The notes under the pieces are model-generated. The model saw nothing but the letters and a program-made list of their open reading frames with translations, did not search any database and was not told the origin of the DNA. A DNA stretch of 8,402 nt, from assembly GCA_002407865.1 (NCBI GenBank), contig DHPI01000022.1, forward strand, positions 3,206 to 11,607. Direction: 5' to 3'. Source of the DNA: Spirochaetia bacterium UBA5368 (GTDB taxonomy: Bacteria > Spirochaetota > UBA4802 > UBA5368). Below, piece by piece: positions 1 to 5,982 of the stretch. Position 1 is the stretch's first letter; the number at the start of each line of letters is the position of its first letter. The position numbers and the translations under genes were made by a program.

Positions 1-609
1 GCGCTTGTCTATCCTTTAGACGATGGAGAGGTTGAGTGCGCGATACGGATCAGCCTCTCGAGAACGCGCGGCATTGCGCCGGCGAAGGTGAATCTTAGCA
101 AATCCAAAGACGAGTACGGGCGGTTTGCCGCGCTGCGCATGCATCAGGGTATGAACCTGTCTTTTCCCGATGCCGCGACGCAGAACTGGTTTTACGGCGC
201 AAAGCTTTCGCTCCTCAATATCGCGCGCGCCAGTTCGGGAGAACAGACGGCGCTGACGGGGTACAACGCGCGGACCGCGTTTTTCGTTTCAGCGGCATGC
301 GCTCGCGCGGGGTTTCTCGATGAATCGGAAAAAATTGTCAACGCGCTTTTACAGAAATTCGGCGCGGTGCGGGCGGAGCCGTTTGAAAAAAACGGCATCG
401 CGGCCTGTATCGTCGCCGCGTGCGCCGATCTTTTTATCCACTCGCGTGATACTGAATATCTGCGCAGAAAGTATTCTGCGCTTTTGAATATCGCCTCCGG
501 CCTGCATGCCGGGTCTTCGGCGCTGCGTTCCGGTGACACTGTTCTGGACCGAAACAAAAACTCGCTTGCGTATAATTGCTTGGAAAAACGCATCTTCCCG
601 ATGTACTGA
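1..609 (+). CDS. Six-hairpin glycosidase-like protein, N-terminal part (5' partial, frameshifted)
   Basis: The reading frame is open from base 1, so the true start lies to the left, and it stops at TGA 607-609. The visible 202 residues look like an (alpha/alpha)6-barrel glycosidase: W63-F-Y-G-A-K followed by helices, then G87-Y-N-A-R-T and a long helix ending ARAGF, the region where debranching-type and rhamnosidase-type enzymes carry their W-x-R-D-like motif. Here the residue after Arg is Thr, not Asp, so activity is uncertain. The last residues before the stop do not resemble a natural end. The protein appears to continue in another frame from about 576-609 (next entry), through a one-base loss near the A5 run at 584-588. 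Substrate and localisation cannot be read from this part, and no signal peptide is visible because the N-terminus is missing. The family call rests on pattern resemblance only. It could be a pseudogene, a recent indel or a sequencing error. Confidence 0.55.
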   Translation, partial: ALVYPLDDGEVECAIRISLSRTRGIAPAKVNLSKSKDEYGRFAALRMHQGMNLSFPDAATQNWFYGAKLSLLNIARASSGEQTALTGYNARTAFFVSAACARAGFLDESEKIVNALLQKFGAVRAEPFEKNGIAACIVAACADLFIHSRDTEYLRRKYSALLNIASGLHAGSSALRSGDTVLDRNKNSLAYNCLEKRIFPMY

Positions 610-1439
610 TCATGCACCATGCGCTGGCGCAGTTTACGTATCTTTCCCGCTGTATGGGATTATTCGGTGACGAGGCAAAATTCGGAGCTGAAGCGAAACG
701 CATAGGGGGCATTCTCGCGCGGGTGCTTTTGGAGCGGTATCCCGACGGAGAACACGGTGCAACCCGTACGGCCTGCGACGAATTCGATGTGTATGATATT
801 TTAGCGTCATACCCTTTTACCGTCGGTGCGTGGAACGAGGCTGAAACCCGCGCGTTTGCCATGCGTATCGCCTCGTGTGTAAAAAGCGTTCCAGTGTACA
901 TGAAGCCGCTCGGCGGATGGGATTGTTTTCTTTCAATAATAGTATCGATTAATATGCTCCTGGCGGGCGATGCGGGGAGCGTTGTGGGAATGCGCCGTCT
1001 CATGGAAACGGATAGCGGCTGTTTTGCGCTTCCCGATGTAGTATGTCCGTCGACGGGGAAGGGCGTGCTCGGCAATGGTGAATCACCGCTGGCGGCATCG
1101 GCGATGTTCATGTGGCTTCGAAGCATGGTTTTGCACGACAGCGAGCGGAGGCTTGAGCTGTTTCCGGCGCCGGTGCATGAATGGTTTAGGCCGGGATCGG
1201 AAATAGTTATACAGAACGCGCCGACGCGCTACGGGCCGGTAAGCGTACGCGTGGTATCATCGTCCGGTGAAATCCAATTCCGTTTTCCAGACCTTCCGAA
1301 ATTCGTGCCGCCTGAAATAATGCTGCATCTTCCCTGCAAGGCGAAAATAAAGAAAGAAAATGACTTTCTTATAAAAAAGGAAGATGGTACGACATTTGTT
1401 ATTAATGGATGGCCGTCGCTGGTCCGCTGTATGATATAA
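576..1439 (+). CDS. Six-hairpin glycosidase-like protein, C-terminal part (continuation after frameshift)
   Basis: This frame opens right after an in-frame TAA at 573-575 and ends at TAA 1437-1439. The formal starts, TTG 576 or ATG 612, have no Shine-Dalgarno sequence, so it is best read as the rest of the preceding gene after a frame change between 576 and 606. Counting from TTG 576, residues 1-190 are alpha-helical and contain K110-P-L-G-G-W-D and a Gly/Pro-rich turn near 158-170, consistent with the second half of an (alpha/alpha)6 barrel. Residues 193-255 match the C-terminal beta-sandwich typical of such proteins: F196-P-A-P-V-H-E-W-F, then N214-A-P-T-R-Y-G-P-V-S-V, then a strand ending MLHLP. 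The last 30 residues are Lys-rich. The next gene starts within 8-20 bases, which suggests cotranscription. An independent small gene is the alternative, but the continuous fold pattern argues against it. Confidence 0.55.
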   Translation: MLGKTHLPDVLIMHHALAQFTYLSRCMGLFGDEAKFGAEAKRIGGILARVLLERYPDGEHGATRTACDEFDVYDILASYPFTVGAWNEAETRAFAMRIASCVKSVPVYMKPLGGWDCFLSIIVSINMLLAGDAGSVVGMRRLMETDSGCFALPDVVCPSTGKGVLGNGESPLAASAMFMWLRSMVLHDSERRLELFPAPVHEWFRPGSEIVIQNAPTRYGPVSVRVVSSSGEIQFRFPDLPKFVPPEIMLHLPCKAKIKKENDFLIKKEDGTTFVINGWPSLVRCMI

Positions 1440-1446
1440 TCATGTA

Positions 1447-3024
1447 TTGGTACGCAACATGCTATTTTCGGTTCTGATAACAGCCATTATCATTTTTGCC
1501 GGCATCAGCCTGTATTTTTTGTACATCAGGCCGAAGCTGGATCCCATGTATCGCGCGGAAACCTTTGAAAAGCTGAATCTTCTCAAGGACGCGATCATCG
1601 AATACAAAAAGGCCCTCGACAACAACAGCAAAAATTTCGAAGCGCATTACAGCCTGGCGGGGATATATCTCCGGCGGAATGAGATAGACCAGGCGATACA
1701 TCACCTGGAAAAGGTCTTGGAGCTTAACAGGTTTAACTACCGGGTGGATAAACTCGATGTCCAGAAGAAGCTTGCACATGCGTATTATCTGGTCGACGAC
1801 CTCGAGCGGGCGTTTACACTATACCTCGAGATACTGACCATGTACCCTTCCGACCCGGATGCGCTGTATCATGTATCGTTCATGGCCCTCGGTCAGGAGG
1901 AATTCGAGTTTGCACAGAAATATTTTGAACGGCTCGCAAAAATCAATAAATCCGATTTCGAGGTCTTTTTCGGGGCCGGCATTTGCAGTTATCAGAACCA
2001 GAAGATAAGTGATGCGATCGCCTATTTCAGGGTTGCGCTCGACATGCGCGCGCAGTCAGATGCTGCGAACCTCGCGATGGCTTTTGTGCTTCAGCAAAAA
2101 AAGGATTTCAAACAGGCCGTGCCGTATATCAACGCAGTACTAAATCGCGTTACCGATCCAGAAGTGCTGTTCGTCGCAAAGCGTTTACTTGCCTTTCTGT
2201 ATATACAGATGAAAAGGTTTGATGACGCCGTGAGGCTTTTCGAAGAGCTGCTCGTCCGGGCGAAGAGCGATGATATTCGCCAGAAAATGGCGTTGCTGCT
2301 GTACGATGCCGGATACGCGTGCATCAGCGCGGGGATGAATGAAAAGGCATATGCGTACTGGAACGAGCTGTATCAGATAGATAAAACCTACAAAGATATC
2401 CAGAATCAGATTGCTTATCTGCGGCGCGAGCTGGACGCAGAACAGAAAAAGACGCGGGATGATTTTGAGATATCAATCGCCGACAATGTTGATGACTGGG
2501 TGAAAGCCGCGTTTCCCGACGATTTTTTATGGAATATTTGCGGATTGAAGAGCGATAAAACGTTTGAATTGAAGAACATTGTCGTGAGCGCGCGCATCCC
2601 GGTGGCCGGCGCGGATGATTATGAGTCTGTATTGGGCTCGGGGGGCGATTTGCTGGACAGGTTTTCCGAACTCGATACCGAAAACTTCAGGATTATCGCG
2701 AACCGTGTTGTCCAGAAAATGGGATATAAAGTCGACCAGATTTTGCAGACGTACCGGGAGTCCGATGGCGTCGATTTTCTCGCCGTGTCGCTGGTCAGCA
2801 GGGAGAAGACGCTTGTGTGGGTGCGTCGGTGGAGCAAGACCATGGTGGGAGAAATCACGCTCAGAAACTTCGCGCAGGCGATCAACGATAGTAAGGCGAA
2901 GCAGGGGATATTTATTACCGCCACCGATCTTACCGACGCCGCGAAGGGTAATCTCAACAGGCTGTCGAAGGTGACGGTAATCTATCCTGACCAGCTCAAC
3001 GAGTTTTTACGGGGACTGCTCTGA
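1447..3024 (+). CDS. Membrane-anchored TPR protein with C-terminal Mrr-like (restriction endonuclease-fold) domain
   Basis: The protein has 525 residues from TTG 1447, or 521 from ATG 1459; neither start has a clear Shine-Dalgarno sequence and both keep the membrane segment. Residues 5-27 form one hydrophobic helix with Arg before it and R28-P-K after it, so orientation is not obvious. Residues about 35-325 are tandem TPR-like helix pairs, for example 36-60, 65-95, 105-135, 139-166, 172-200 and 244-270. A short charged coiled-coil-like stretch (320-338) follows. Residues 408-525 match the Mrr catalytic fold: F414-R-I-I-A-N-R-V-V-Q-K-M-G-Y, D440-G-V-D443, a strand V457-W-V-R-R-W, then G487-I-F-I-T-A. 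The family nuclease signature (Glu in the first helix, Asp, then Q-x-K) is kept only at D443: Glu is R415 and Q-x-K is W458-V-R460. It therefore probably binds DNA or a partner without cutting. It is followed after 2 bases by the ParB-like gene, which suggests a shared job. Domain calls are firm; the function is unknown. Confidence 0.8.
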   Translation: MVRNMLFSVLITAIIIFAGISLYFLYIRPKLDPMYRAETFEKLNLLKDAIIEYKKALDNNSKNFEAHYSLAGIYLRRNEIDQAIHHLEKVLELNRFNYRVDKLDVQKKLAHAYYLVDDLERAFTLYLEILTMYPSDPDALYHVSFMALGQEEFEFAQKYFERLAKINKSDFEVFFGAGICSYQNQKISDAIAYFRVALDMRAQSDAANLAMAFVLQQKKDFKQAVPYINAVLNRVTDPEVLFVAKRLLAFLYIQMKRFDDAVRLFEELLVRAKSDDIRQKMALLLYDAGYACISAGMNEKAYAYWNELYQIDKTYKDIQNQIAYLRRELDAEQKKTRDDFEISIADNVDDWVKAAFPDDFLWNICGLKSDKTFELKNIVVSARIPVAGADDYESVLGSGGDLLDRFSELDTENFRIIANRVVQKMGYKVDQILQTYRESDGVDFLAVSLVSREKTLVWVRRWSKTMVGEITLRNFAQAINDSKAKQGIFITATDLTDAAKGNLNRLSKVTVIYPDQLNEFLRGLL

Positions 3025-3026
3025 TA

Positions 3027-3974
3027 ATGCGAAATTTTATACGCGGAACAGTCCGCGATGTGAGTCTACGCGAAATCGATCTTGAAGGCGAAGCCTTCCG
3101 CGTATCCCGAAGGCACACGGATGACAGGCTCCGTAAATCCATTTTGAATTTCGGATTGCTTGAATTGCCCGTGCTTCTGGGCGGCGTGATGCCCTTTGAG
3201 ATCGTGTTCGGCCATAACAGAATAGCGGTGGTAGCGACGTCGGGCGCGGGCTCATGCCGGGCGCTGGTTGTGGACGAAATTGGCCCTGTTGAATACGCCG
3301 ACTACGCGCTGTTGAAGAATTACAGAAACGAACTTGGACCTGTGGGCAAGCTGCGCGTCATTCACATTTTGCGCGAAAGATTGAACGCGGACGCGGTCAT
3401 GATCTCGAACGTTGCTTACGCAGGATTAAACATCCCCGATTTCTTTATCGAAGGCGGCGTCTCGACTCGGGTTCTGAGTGGCCTGCCGGCGGTCCTGACA
3501 GACTATCTCGATATCCGCGACATCAATTTTCGCGTTATTCGAAACATGCTGTCGCTGCCGGATGACGGTATTGCGCTGCTGGGAAACTGGGTCGGCGCGC
3601 ATTCGCTGCGTGTGAACGTCTTCAGGGACATTGTCGATATGCTGTACGATATTTACGCGCGCGACAGGTCGCTTGCTGCGCTCCGAGGGTGCGGCGGTTT
3701 CTCGCTGGAGGACAGAAGGGCCGACGAGGAGCGCCTGTACGGCGAGATATTCGCCGTGCGCAATCCTGATTACGTGAGGATTCGGGAATCGGCAGATCGG
3801 CGTGTGCGTGAATTCAGTGAAAAGAAAATCGAGGTGGCGTTCCCGCCGTATTTCGAGGGCGATACGGTGAAAGTTTCGCTCACGTTTGAAAAAGGTGAAG
3901 ACGAGGAGAGCGTCAACACAAAACTTGCACGGCTGCACGGCGGCGATATTATGAAGCTGCTCGAATATCTATGA
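3027..3974 (+). CDS. ParB/Srx-like N-terminal domain protein
   Basis: The protein has 315 residues. ATG 3027 lies 2 bases after the TGA of the TPR gene, so translation is probably coupled; a weak purine stretch (ggggac) sits about 12 bases upstream inside the previous gene. Residues 10-85 follow the ParB N-terminal plan: L14-R-E-I-D-L strand, R25 and R28-R29, the helix L35-R-K-S-I-L-N-F-G-L-L, a strand F57-E-I-V, and G62-H-N-R-I in place of the usual G-E/H-R-R nucleotide-binding motif. Residues 88-120 are helical, and 150-210 contain L153-P-A-V-L-T-D-Y-L and a run of helices like the part of ParB relatives after the HTH. No confident HTH is visible. Residues 245-315 form a charged C-terminal region with alternating strands. 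ParB-fold proteins bind CTP or act as partition, nucleoid or enzyme modules. It is not near parA and is not the chromosomal parB by context, so the role is open. Confidence 0.6.
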   Translation: MRNFIRGTVRDVSLREIDLEGEAFRVSRRHTDDRLRKSILNFGLLELPVLLGGVMPFEIVFGHNRIAVVATSGAGSCRALVVDEIGPVEYADYALLKNYRNELGPVGKLRVIHILRERLNADAVMISNVAYAGLNIPDFFIEGGVSTRVLSGLPAVLTDYLDIRDINFRVIRNMLSLPDDGIALLGNWVGAHSLRVNVFRDIVDMLYDIYARDRSLAALRGCGGFSLEDRRADEERLYGEIFAVRNPDYVRIRESADRRVREFSEKKIEVAFPPYFEGDTVKVSLTFEKGEDEESVNTKLARLHGGDIMKLLEYL

Positions 3975-4958
3975 TTTTATAAAAAATTTCTCCATGTCGG
4001 CAAGCGCTTTCCTGTGGGTATCTTCGATCCCGAGTTTTGATTTATACCCTGCCGCGTTTTTATGGCCGCCACCTCCATTGACGATGGCGATTTCAGCGAC
4101 GTCGTAATCTCCTTTTGTACGCATGCTCACCTTGACGGGGCCGTTGATGTCCTGTTTTATGAGAACGCTCGCGATAACGCCTTCGATAGTCAGCGGGATG
4201 TTGATCATCAGCTCGCCTTCCGAAAAGCTTGCGCCGGTTTCCTCTATCATCTGTGGGGTGAGCCTCATGATTATAAGGCCGCCGTCGTGATGCACTTCCA
4301 TCGTCGAAAGAACCATCGATTTGAGTCTGAAACTGTTGAGCGAGTTGTTTTCGTAGATGTGCTCGTATATTGTAAATGGGTTCGCGCCGAGTTCGACCAG
4401 GTTCGCGATAATGCGGAAGGTTTCGGGCGTGGTTTTCGGGTACCGGAACGATCCTGTGTCGAACAGTATTCCCGTATACATTGCCTGCGCCGCCTTGAAG
4501 CTTGGCACCTGCCTGTAATATCCATAGAGCCCGTAGACGATTTCGCTGGCCGATGACGCCTCCGCCTTGATGAAGTTCGATTCGAATTTATCGTTGCCGC
4601 CTTCATGATGGTCGATGATGAAAATTTCGCTTACGATATCGCGCAGATGCTGATATGCCGATCCGATATTCTGGAAGTCGTTGGTGTCGAGCACCACGAC
4701 GGCCGCGGGGCCGGCGCCGAAAGGAATGGTGCGTGCGTTGCGGAACACATGGATTTCATTGTCGATGTCCATAAAGTGATACTTGTCGGGAAGGGGGTCC
4801 GAGTTGAGTATGTACGACTCTTTTCCCAGCTTGTGCAGAAGCTCGTTGAACGCGATCTCCGCGCCGAGCCCGTCGCCGTCGGGGCTTTCGTGCGTGGAAA
4901 TAATAAAGTGATCGTGTCTGGCGAGAAATTTATCGAGATTAATGAATCCGGAATGCAT
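3969..4958 (-). CDS. nrnA: DHH-family phosphoesterase, NrnA-type nanoRNase / pAp phosphatase
   Basis: The protein has 329 residues, the normal size for NrnA-like proteins. Enzymes of this family are cytoplasmic and use Mn2+ to degrade very short RNAs (2-5 nt); many also dephosphorylate 3'-phosphoadenosine 5'-phosphate. All DHH motifs are present: H23-E-S-P-D27-G-D29-G-L-G (motif I), V89-L-D91-T-N-D (II), I114-I-D116-H117-H118 (III, the DHH signature) and L165-F-D167-T-G-S-F-R-Y (IV). The C-terminal DHHA1 domain carries the substrate-binding N294-G-G-G-G-H299-K-N-A-A-G loop. The active site therefore looks complete. ATG at 4956-4958 has a weak upstream GGGAC. The gene begins 9 bases after the glyQ stop, so it likely shares the glyQ mRNA. 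Its stop TAG (3969-3971) abuts the convergent ParB-like stop. Whether pAp is a real substrate cannot be told from the sequence; RecJ is excluded by the short length. Confidence 0.87.
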   Translation of the reverse strand: MHSGFINLDKFLARHDHFIISTHESPDGDGLGAEIAFNELLHKLGKESYILNSDPLPDKYHFMDIDNEIHVFRNARTIPFGAGPAAVVVLDTNDFQNIGSAYQHLRDIVSEIFIIDHHEGGNDKFESNFIKAEASSASEIVYGLYGYYRQVPSFKAAQAMYTGILFDTGSFRYPKTTPETFRIIANLVELGANPFTIYEHIYENNSLNSFRLKSMVLSTMEVHHDGGLIIMRLTPQMIEETGASFSEGELMINIPLTIEGVIASVLIKQDINGPVKVSMRTKGDYDVAEIAIVNGGGGHKNAAGYKSKLGIEDTHRKALADMEKFFIKS

Positions 4959-4967
4959 GATGTCCCG

Positions 4968-5861
4968 TTATACCCTGATCTCCCCTTTTTTCAGCAGGGG
5001 GAATCCCATCTCTTCCCTGATTTCGAGATATCGTTCGGCGCACCTGCGCGCGAGATTGCGCACCCGTGTAATGTAGCCGACCCTCTCGGTGACCGATATG
5101 GCCCCCCGCGCATCGAGCATATTGAAGGCGTGCGAACATTTCAACACAAAATCGTATGCAGGCAGCACGACCTTTACGTCCTGATACGCGAGGATGTCGA
5201 GACATTCTTTCTCGCACATGTCGAAAAGCCTGAAATAGAAATCAGTATTGGCGATGCTGAAATTGTAATGGGAAAACTCGAATTCGCTCCTGTGGTGCAC
5301 GTCCCTGTACAAAACGCCCTCGTTCCATTTGATGTCGTAGACGTTGTCGACGCCCTGAATATACATGCAGATCCTCTCGAGGCCATATGTCAGCTCGACG
5401 GGTATCGGATTGAGCTCGAAGCTGCCGCACTGCTGAAAATAGGTGAACTGCGTAATTTCCATACCGTCGAGCCATACCTCCCAGCCGAGCCCGGCGGCGC
5501 CCAGCGTCGGCGATTCCCAGTCGTCTTCGACAAAACGCACGTCATGTTTTTCGAGTTGTATGCCGAGATAGCGCAGCGAATCGAGATAGAGATCCTGCAC
5601 GTTGACCGGCGACGGTTTCATAATGACCTGGTACTGGTAGTAATGCTGCAGCCTGTTGGGATTGTCGCCGTAGCGCCCGTCTGTCGGCCGTCGCGATGGC
5701 TCCACGTACGCTACGTTCCACGGCTCGGGGCCGAGCGCCCGCAGAAACGTTGACGGGTTGAATGTGCCGGCGCCTACTTCAAGGTCGTACCCTTGAATAA
5801 GGATGCATCCCTGCTTTGCCCAGTATTCGTTGAGTTTCGCGATTATATCCTGAAAGTACAT
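4968..5861 (-). CDS. glyQ: Glycine--tRNA ligase alpha subunit
   Basis: This is the alpha chain of the bacterial alpha2-beta2 glycyl-tRNA synthetase, a class II enzyme that activates glycine with ATP and, with the beta chain GlyS, charges tRNA-Gly in the cytoplasm. The 297 residues match the usual length (E. coli about 303). Diagnostic stretches are E28-V-G-A-G-T-F-N, the L-R-A-L-G-P-E-P-W block, [11 protein letters not shown] with [36 protein letters not shown], and the C-terminal A-I-S-V-T-E-R followed by Y-I-T-R-V-R. I chose ATG 5861 over an upstream in-frame start at 5927 because an AGGAGA lies 5 bases upstream of it and family homology begins at MYFQDI. glyS, normally directly downstream, is absent here; nrnA follows instead. 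No truncation or altered catalytic motif is seen. Confidence 0.97.
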   Translation of the reverse strand: MYFQDIIAKLNEYWAKQGCILIQGYDLEVGAGTFNPSTFLRALGPEPWNVAYVEPSRRPTDGRYGDNPNRLQHYYQYQVIMKPSPVNVQDLYLDSLRYLGIQLEKHDVRFVEDDWESPTLGAAGLGWEVWLDGMEITQFTYFQQCGSFELNPIPVELTYGLERICMYIQGVDNVYDIKWNEGVLYRDVHHRSEFEFSHYNFSIANTDFYFRLFDMCEKECLDILAYQDVKVVLPAYDFVLKCSHAFNMLDARGAISVTERVGYITRVRNLARRCAERYLEIREEMGFPLLKKGEIRV

Positions 5862-5866
5862 GATGT

Positions 5867-5872
5867 TCTCCT
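5867..5872 (-). promoter_or_regulatory. Ribosome binding site of glyQ
   Basis: AGGAGA on the minus strand, 5 bases before ATG 5861. It is among the strongest Shine-Dalgarno sequences in the window and decides the glyQ start against the in-frame upstream alternative at 5927. Confidence 0.8.
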
Positions 5873-5909
5873 GTGTGTAAAATACGCGTGTCGAGGCGCG
5901 AATGGTGAA

Positions 5910-5938
5910 TTTCTCCGATATCCTCATATCGCAGTCAA
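5910..5938 (-). promoter_or_regulatory. Candidate glyQ promoter with overlapping inverted repeat
   Basis: On the minus strand a TTGACT (-35-like, 5933-5938) stands 17 bases before GAGAAA (5910-5915), a poor -10. The spacer is almost filled by a perfect 6-bp inverted repeat, CGATAT-GAGG-ATATCG (5916-5931), extendable with one C-C mismatch to 5913-5934. This could be an operator or a small leader hairpin. The -35 match is good, the -10 match is weak, so the promoter call is tentative; the inverted repeat itself is plain in the sequence. Confidence 0.3.
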
Positions 5939-5982
5939 TAATAATTCTTTTTTTGCGTTGCCGGGGCGGGTGTCGAGGTGCG

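Noticed and set aside
582..588. Programmed -1 ribosomal frameshift in the glycosidase-like gene
   Set aside because: The heptamer does not fit X-XXY-YYZ in the zero frame and the GAA codon would re-pair badly; a plain indel explains it better.
192..1126. Long minus-strand open frames opposite the glycosidase-like gene
   Set aside because: They show no recognisable family, no ribosome binding site, and composition expected of the antisense of a GC-rich gene.
1435..1440. Perfect TATAAT before the TPR gene
   Set aside because: No -35-like sequence at 16-18 bases upstream (GC-rich ggccgtcgct there), and it overlaps the stop codon of the preceding gene; probably chance.
4605..5753. A 382-codon plus-strand open frame opposite nrnA and glyQ
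   Set aside because: It is antisense to two confidently identified genes and spans their junction; the residue content (rich in Val, Glu, His) is typical of a shadow frame.
5862..5927. Longer glyQ starting at 5927
   Set aside because: The extra 22 residues lack family similarity and would place the strong AGGAGA inside the coding region.
5948..5954. Intrinsic terminator from the T7 run on the plus strand
   Set aside because: The nearest hairpin (5916-5931) is 16 bases away and AT-rich, and no plus-strand gene ends here; on the minus strand the run is A, not T.
5888..5978. 9-bp direct repeat gtgtcgagg at 5888-5896 and 5970-5978
   Set aside because: Two short copies only, and the second is partly next to the HDOD stop; too short to claim a regulatory site.
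5862..5982. T-box or other riboswitch upstream of glyQ
   Set aside because: The leader is only 121 bases, with no T-box consensus, specifier stem or terminator hairpin visible.
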